Shown: positions 59,375 to 64,000 of the stretch, in pieces
Numbering within the stretch: the stretch's first letter is position 1
Layout: the number at the start of each line of letters is the position of its first letter
Assembly (NCBI RefSeq): GCF_050389775.1
Contig: NZ_CP177148.1
Coordinates: 62,001-126,000 of the forward strand
Direction of reading: 5' to 3'
Length of the DNA stretch: 64,000 nt
Source: Marinibacterium sp050389775
Lineage (GTDB): Bacteria > Pseudomonadota > Alphaproteobacteria > Rhodobacterales > Rhodobacteraceae
The notes under the pieces: generated by a model
Told to the model about the DNA's origin: nothing
The model's database searches: none
What the model saw: only the letters and a program-made list of their open reading frames with translations
Made by a program: the position numbers and the translations under genes

Positions 59375-61060
59375 TCAGTTGCCCAGGATGCGCGGCAGGC
59401 GCAGCCCGTGTTCGCGGGCGCAGTCGATCGCCTCGGGATAGCCCGCATCGGCATGGCGCCAGACGCCCGACGCCGGATCGTTCCACAACACCCGTTCCAG
59501 CCGCTTTGCCGCCTCGGGCGTGCCGTCGGCGCAGATGACCACGCCGGAATGCTGGCTGAAGCCCATGCCCACGCCGCCGCCATGGTGCAGCGACACCCAG
59601 GTCGCGCCCGATGCCGTGTTCATCAGCGCGTTGAGCAGGGGCCAGTCCGACACGGCGTCCGAGCCGTCGCGCATGGCCTCGGTCTCGCGGTTGGGCGAAG
59701 CGACAGACCCGGAATCGAGGTGATCGCGGCCGATGACCACGGGGGCCGACAATTCGCCGGAGGCCACCATCTCGTTGAACTTCAGCCCCGCGCGATGGCG
59801 GTCGCCCAGGCCGATCCAGCAGATCCGCGCCGGCAGGCCCTGAAAGGCGATCCGGTCGCGGGCCATGTCGAGCCAGCGGTGCAGGTGCTCGTTCTCGGGA
59901 AAGAGCTCCTTCATTGCCTGGTCGGTCTTGTAGATGTCCTCGGGGTCGCCCGACAGCGCGGCCCAGCGGAACGGACCGACCCCCTTGCAGAACAGCGGCC
60001 GGATGTAGGCCGGCACGAAGCCCGGGAAATCAAAGGCGTTTTCAAGGCCCTCGTCCTTGGCCACCTGGCGGATGTTGTTGCCGTAATCCAGCGTCGGCAC
60101 CCCGGCCTTCCAAAAGCCCACCATCGCCTCGACGTGATCGCGCATCGACGCGCGGGCCGCGGCCTCGACAGCCTTCGGCTCGGTCTCCTGCCTGGCGCGC
60201 CATTCGGCCACGGACCAGCCCTTGGGCAGGTAGCCATGAATGGGGTCATGGGCCGAGGTCTGGTCGGTCACCAGGTCGGGGCGCGGGCCGCCGGCCTGCA
60301 TCCGGCGCAGCAATTCGGGGAAGACATCGGCCGCATTGCCGATCAGCGCCACCGATTTCGCCTCGCCCGCCTTGGTCCAGCGGTCGATCAGCGCCAGGGC
60401 CTCGTCGATGTCATGGGTCTTTTCATCGCAATACCGCGTGCGGATGCGGAAATCGGCGCGGGTTTCGTCGCATTCCACGGCCAGGCAGCAGGCCCCGGCC
60501 ATCACGGCCGCCAGCGGCTGTGCACCCCCCATGCCGCCAAGCCCGCCGGTCAGCACCCAGCGCCCGGTCAGGTCGCCGCCGTAATGCTGGCGCCCGGCTT
60601 CGGCAAAGGTTTCGTAGGTGCCCTGCACGATGCCCTGGGTCCCGATGTAGATCCAGGAGCCGGCCGTCATCTGGCCGTACATCATCAGGCCCTTGCGATC
60701 GAGCTCGTTGAAATGGTCCCAGTTGGCCCATTCGGGCACCAGGTTGGAATTAGCGATCAGCACGCGCGGGGCATCGGCATGGGTGCGGATGATGGCAATG
60801 GGCTTGCCCGATTGCACCATCAGCGTCTCGTCGGCCTCGAGGTCGCGCAGGGCGGCGACGATGGCATCGTAATCCTCCCAGCTGCGCGCGGCCCGGCCGA
60901 TACCGCCGTAGACCACCAGTTCATGCGGGTTCTCGGCCACGTCGGGATGCAGGTTGTTCATCAGCATCCGCAGCGGTGCCTCGGTCTGCCAGGATTTGGC
61001 CGTCAGCTCGGTGCCGGTGGGCGGATAGACGTCGCGAAGGTTGTGGCGGGTATGGGTCAT
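59375..61060 (-). CDS. hutU: HutU, urocanate hydratase
   Basis: The 561-residue protein matches urocanases in length and motifs: YGQMTAGSWIYIGTQGIVQGTYETF, GRWVLTGGLGGMGGAQPLA and HHGGGVGMGFSQHSG. It hydrates urocanate to imidazolonepropionate using bound NAD+. It is the last minus-strand gene of the hutIHGU run, 11 bases after hutG, and converges on the LysR gene. Confidence 0.97.
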   Translation of the reverse strand: MTHTRHNLRDVYPPTGTELTAKSWQTEAPLRMLMNNLHPDVAENPHELVVYGGIGRAARSWEDYDAIVAALRDLEADETLMVQSGKPIAIIRTHADAPRVLIANSNLVPEWANWDHFNELDRKGLMMYGQMTAGSWIYIGTQGIVQGTYETFAEAGRQHYGGDLTGRWVLTGGLGGMGGAQPLAAVMAGACCLAVECDETRADFRIRTRYCDEKTHDIDEALALIDRWTKAGEAKSVALIGNAADVFPELLRRMQAGGPRPDLVTDQTSAHDPIHGYLPKGWSVAEWRARQETEPKAVEAAARASMRDHVEAMVGFWKAGVPTLDYGNNIRQVAKDEGLENAFDFPGFVPAYIRPLFCKGVGPFRWAALSGDPEDIYKTDQAMKELFPENEHLHRWLDMARDRIAFQGLPARICWIGLGDRHRAGLKFNEMVASGELSAPVVIGRDHLDSGSVASPNRETEAMRDGSDAVSDWPLLNALMNTASGATWVSLHHGGGVGMGFSQHSGVVICADGTPEAAKRLERVLWNDPASGVWRHADAGYPEAIDCAREHGLRLPRILGN

Positions 61061-61071
61061 GGTCTGTCCTT

Positions 61072-61863
61072 TCAGCCCGCAAGCGTCGGGGCGAGGTCGA
61101 TGAGGTCTTGCAGGATCGGGCCGAGCACCTGGCGCAGGCTTTCGGCCTTGCCCGCGTCCAGCGCAAAGGGCGGGGTCTCGGTGGCCAGGTGGCTGGATTG
61201 CGCCAGCTCCATCTGGATGGCGTGGATGCCGGTTTCGGGCTGGCCGTAGTGCCGGGTGGTCCAGCCACCCCGGAACCGCCCGTTCAGCACCATCCGCCGG
61301 CCCGATGCGGCACAGCGGTCATGCACGGCGGCCTCGATGGCGGGCGCACAGGTCCTGCCGCTGTCGGTGCCGATGTTGAACTCGGGCAAGACGCCGTCGA
61401 AGAGCCATGGCACCTCGGACCGGATGGAATGGCAATCGTAGAGGATGGCCACCCCGTGGATCGCCCGCACCCGCTCCAGCTCGGCGGTCAGCGCGGCGTG
61501 ATAGACCGCGTGCCAGTCGCGCAGGCGATGGGCGATGGCCGCGTCGTCGGGCGGGGTCGTCCAGATCGGGTCGTCGTCGAAGGTGGTCAGGGGCACCAGC
61601 CCGGTGGTCGTCTGCCCGGGATAGAGGCTCTGGCCCGAAGGATCGCGATTGGCGTCGATGACATAGCGGTGGAAATTGGCGGCCACGGTCGTCACCCCGG
61701 GCACCAGGTCACGGTAAAGCGCATCGACATGCCAGTCGGTGTCGCGCAACAGGCGGCCCTCGGCATTGAGATCCGCGCGGATGGCATCGGGCACATGGGT
61801 GCCGGTATGGGGAAAGCCCAGCACCAGCGGGCCTGTGCCCCGGGTCACGGTGACGGGATGCAT
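61072..61863 (-). CDS. hutG: HutG, N-formylglutamate deformylase
   Basis: The 263-residue protein has the N-formylglutamate amidohydrolase pattern: LGFPHTGTHVPDAIR, FHRYVIDANRDPSGQSLYPGQTTTGLVPLTTF, ILYDCHSIRSEVPWLFDG and GRFRGGWTTRHYGQP. It releases formate and glutamate. This implies the five-step pathway, which also needs formimidoylglutamate deiminase (HutF); hutF is not in the window. It shares one base with the hutH stop. Confidence 0.94.
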   Translation of the reverse strand: MHPVTVTRGTGPLVLGFPHTGTHVPDAIRADLNAEGRLLRDTDWHVDALYRDLVPGVTTVAANFHRYVIDANRDPSGQSLYPGQTTTGLVPLTTFDDDPIWTTPPDDAAIAHRLRDWHAVYHAALTAELERVRAIHGVAILYDCHSIRSEVPWLFDGVLPEFNIGTDSGRTCAPAIEAAVHDRCAASGRRMVLNGRFRGGWTTRHYGQPETGIHAIQMELAQSSHLATETPPFALDAGKAESLRQVLGPILQDLIDLAPTLAG

Positions 61864-63392
61864 CAGAACACCTCCGGCATGGCCAGCCCGGCGGCCCGGG
61901 TCAGCGTGCCGTCGGCGATCAGCGCCCCGGCGGTATCCAGGTCGGGGGCCATGAACCGGTCTTCGCCCAGGCTGGCCACGTGTTCACGCAGCGCGGCGAT
62001 CACCGCCACCAGCGCCGGCGAGGTCGTCAGGGGCGCGCGGAACTCGATGCCCTGGGCCCCGGTCAGCGCCTCGACCCCGAGGATCCAGTTCAGGTTGTCG
62101 GTCATCTGCAACAGCCGCCGCGCGCCGTGGCAGGCCATCGACACGTGGTCTTCCTGGTTGGCCGAGGTCGGCGTGGAATCGACCGAGGCCGGATGGGCCA
62201 GCTGCTTGTTCTCGCTCATCAGGGCGGCGGTGGTCACCTCGGCGATCATCAGGCCCGAGTTCAGCCCCGGTGCCGGAGTGAGGAACCCGGGCAGGCCGAA
62301 GTTCAGCGCCGGATCGACCAGCATGGCAATGCGCCGCTGGGAAATCGCGCCGATCTCGGCCACGGCCAGCGCCATCTGGTCGGCGGCAAAGGCCACCGGC
62401 TCGGCGTGGAAATTGCCGCCCGACACGACCGATCCGTCCGACAGGACCAGCGGGTTGTCGGTGGCCGCGTTGGCCTCGATCTCAAGCGTGCCGGCCACCT
62501 GGCGCAGCAGGTCCAGGCAGGCGCCGGTGACCTGGGGGTGGCAGCGCAGGCAATAGGGATCCTGCACGCGCTCGTCGTTCTCGCGGTGGGATTCGCGGAT
62601 GTCCGATCCGTCGAGCAGGGCGCGCAGGCCGGCGGCCACGTCGATCTGGCCGGCATGGCCGCGCAGGGCATGCACCTCGGGATGGGTGGGCGCGGTCGAG
62701 CCCATGGCCGCATCGGTCGACAGTGCCCCGGTGATCACCGCCGCCTGCACCGCCCGGGTCGCGCGAAACAGCCCGGCCAGCGCCAGGGCCGTCGACACCT
62801 GGGTGCCGTTGATCAGCGCCAGCCCTTCCTTGGCGGTCAGGGTGACCCGTGCCAGCCCGGCGCGTTCAAGGGCCTGCGCCCCGGCCATGCGTTCCCCGTC
62901 CAGAAAGGCCTCGCCCTCGCCGATCATCGCGGCGGCCATGTGGGCCAGCGGGGCCAGGTCGCCAGACGCGCCGACCGAGCCCTTTTCGGGGATCACCGGG
63001 ATCACCCCGGCGGCCAGCATGGCTTCGAGCAGGCGGATGATGTCCAGCCGCACGCCCGACGCGCCCCGGCCCAGCGACATCAGTTTCAGCGTCATGATCA
63101 GCCGCACGATCTCGGGGGCCAGCGGCGCGCCGACGCCGCAGCAATGCGACAGGATCAGGTTGCGTTGCAGGGTGGCCACGTCGTCGCGGGCGATGCGGAT
63201 CGAGGCCAGCTTGCCGAAGCCGGTGTTGATGCCATAGACCGGCGCCTCGCCGGCGGCCACCTCGGCCACGCGGGCGGCGGCGGCCTCGATCCCCGGCAGC
63301 GCCCCGGGGTCCAGCACGGCGGGCGTGCCCGACCAATAGACATCGGCCAGCGTGGCCAGCCCGACGGCGCCGGGCGAAAGGATGACGGACAT
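61863..63392 (-). CDS. hutH: HutH, histidine ammonia-lyase
   Basis: The 509-residue protein carries the Ala142-Ser143-Gly144 triad that forms the MIO cofactor (EKGSVGASGDLAPLAH) and the opening YGINTGFGKLASIRI. It removes ammonia from histidine to give urocanate, the first step and the source of the inducer. The start MSVILSPGAVGL at 63392 is chosen because the longer frame lies within hutI. Confidence 0.97.
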   Translation of the reverse strand: MSVILSPGAVGLATLADVYWSGTPAVLDPGALPGIEAAAARVAEVAAGEAPVYGINTGFGKLASIRIARDDVATLQRNLILSHCCGVGAPLAPEIVRLIMTLKLMSLGRGASGVRLDIIRLLEAMLAAGVIPVIPEKGSVGASGDLAPLAHMAAAMIGEGEAFLDGERMAGAQALERAGLARVTLTAKEGLALINGTQVSTALALAGLFRATRAVQAAVITGALSTDAAMGSTAPTHPEVHALRGHAGQIDVAAGLRALLDGSDIRESHRENDERVQDPYCLRCHPQVTGACLDLLRQVAGTLEIEANAATDNPLVLSDGSVVSGGNFHAEPVAFAADQMALAVAEIGAISQRRIAMLVDPALNFGLPGFLTPAPGLNSGLMIAEVTTAALMSENKQLAHPASVDSTPTSANQEDHVSMACHGARRLLQMTDNLNWILGVEALTGAQGIEFRAPLTTSPALVAVIAALREHVASLGEDRFMAPDLDTAGALIADGTLTRAAGLAMPEVF

Positions 63393-64000
63393 CAGACGAA
63401 GTCTCCCTTGAAGACCCGCGCTTTCAGCGGGTTGAAACCGATGCGGTTGACCAGGTTGGCCGGCAGGGCGGCATCCCACAGGGCGAAATCGGCCGAGAGC
63501 CCCGGCGCGATGCGCCCGGTCTCGGCGCCCAGCCTCAGGGCCCGCGCGGCATGGGCGGTCACCCCGGCCAGGCATTCGGCCACGGTCAGGCGATAGAGCA
63601 CGGCGCCCATGTTGAGGGTCATCAGGATCGAGGTCACCGGCGAGGTGCCGGGATTGCAATCGGTGGCCAGGGCGATGGGCACACCGGCCGCGCGCAGGGC
63701 CTGCACCGGGGGCACCTGCTCTTCGCGCAGCATGTAATAGGCCCCGGGCAGCAGCACCGCGACCGACCCGGCCGCGGCCATGGCAGCGGCATCCTCGGCG
63801 GTTGCATATTCCAGGTGATCCACCGACAGCGCCCCGTGGCGCGCGGCCAGCTGGGTGCCGCCCGAACGGGTCAGCTGCTCGGCATGCAGCTTGACCGGCA
63901 GGCCCATCGCCCGGGCCGCCTCGAAGAGCGGTTCCAGCTCTTCGACGGTAAAGGCGATGCCCTCGCAGAACCCGTCGACGGCATCGACCAGCCCTTCGGC
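63392..64000 (-). CDS. hutI: HutI, imidazolonepropionase (partial, cut by the window edge)
   Basis: The last 202 residues of the enzyme are present, open at 64000. VKLHAEQLTRSGGTQLAARHGALSVDHLEY and IALATDCNPGTSPVTSILMTLNMG hold the metal-site His and Asp of this amidohydrolase family. It hydrolyses imidazolonepropionate to formimidoylglutamate. Its stop touches the hutH start, so it belongs to the same operon. Confidence 0.95.
   Translation of the reverse strand, partial: AEGLVDAVDGFCEGIAFTVEELEPLFEAARAMGLPVKLHAEQLTRSGGTQLAARHGALSVDHLEYATAEDAAAMAAAGSVAVLLPGAYYMLREEQVPPVQALRAAGVPIALATDCNPGTSPVTSILMTLNMGAVLYRLTVAECLAGVTAHAARALRLGAETGRIAPGLSADFALWDAALPANLVNRIGFNPLKARVFKGDFV

Overview
The window is GC-rich, densely packed DNA, mostly organised as operons whose genes overlap by 1-20 bases. 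The gene families and their order point to an alphaproteobacterium of the Rhodobacteraceae (Paracoccus/Roseobacter type). The strongest pointers are an mxaFJGIRSACKLD methanol-oxidation cluster with divergent mxaZYX-like regulatory genes, nrdHIEF, benzoate/catechol genes served by a branched-chain-type ABC importer, and a hut cluster with a HutC-type regulator. No rRNA, tRNA, CRISPR array or intact insertion sequence was seen. Species assignment is inference.

Layout. (1) 1-4981, plus strand: end of a sugar ABC importer (permease tail, permease, ATPase) interleaved with a SIS-domain sugar isomerase/deaminase and a PfkB kinase, then a 3-hydroxyisobutyrate-dehydrogenase-like enzyme. (2) 5003-9043: an enolase-superfamily acid-sugar dehydratase and a GMC oxidoreductase on the minus strand, divergent from a LysR regulator. 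(3) 9102-23745: a methanol dehydrogenase locus. mxaFJGI runs on the minus strand with a GC-rich hairpin in each gap. It is followed by nine head-to-tail overlapping genes (mxaRSACKLD, a beta-propeller gene and a cytochrome c' gene). On the plus strand lie a small leader ORF, an mxaZ-like gene, a NarX-type kinase and a NarL-type regulator. MxaF has the calcium-type active site. (4) 23889-28480, minus strand: class Ib ribonucleotide reductase nrdH-nrdI-nrdE-(VOC gene)-nrdF, headed by a cobalamin riboswitch. (5) 28720-33593: a Zur-box-like promoter and a peptide/nickel/opine-type ABC importer with a fused double ATPase. (6) 34112-45603: catB-like cycloisomerase, benABCD, a five-gene importer, a LysR regulator and an intradiol dioxygenase; together these convert benzoate to catechol, muconate and muconolactone. 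(7) 45604-54298: a patchwork with an SnoaL-like gene, a 476-bp IS3-family relic next to a cut-off PRC-barrel gene, a TRAP transporter with an IclR regulator, a LysR gene, a truncated quinone oxidoreductase and a GSU2403-type nucleotidyltransferase. (8) 54540-64000: a histidine-utilisation region with a polar amino-acid ABC importer, hutC and a LysR gene on the plus strand, facing hutU, hutG, hutH and partial hutI on the minus strand.

The points most worth following up are the cobalamin riboswitch over an oxygen-dependent RNR, the paired dyads and leader ORF between mxaF and its regulators, the Zur-type control of the 28.9-33.6 kb importer, the cytochrome c' and propeller genes coupled to the mxa operon, and the two gene-breaking junctions at 47.6 and 53.28 kb. 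No wholly new multi-gene system could be demonstrated from sequence alone.
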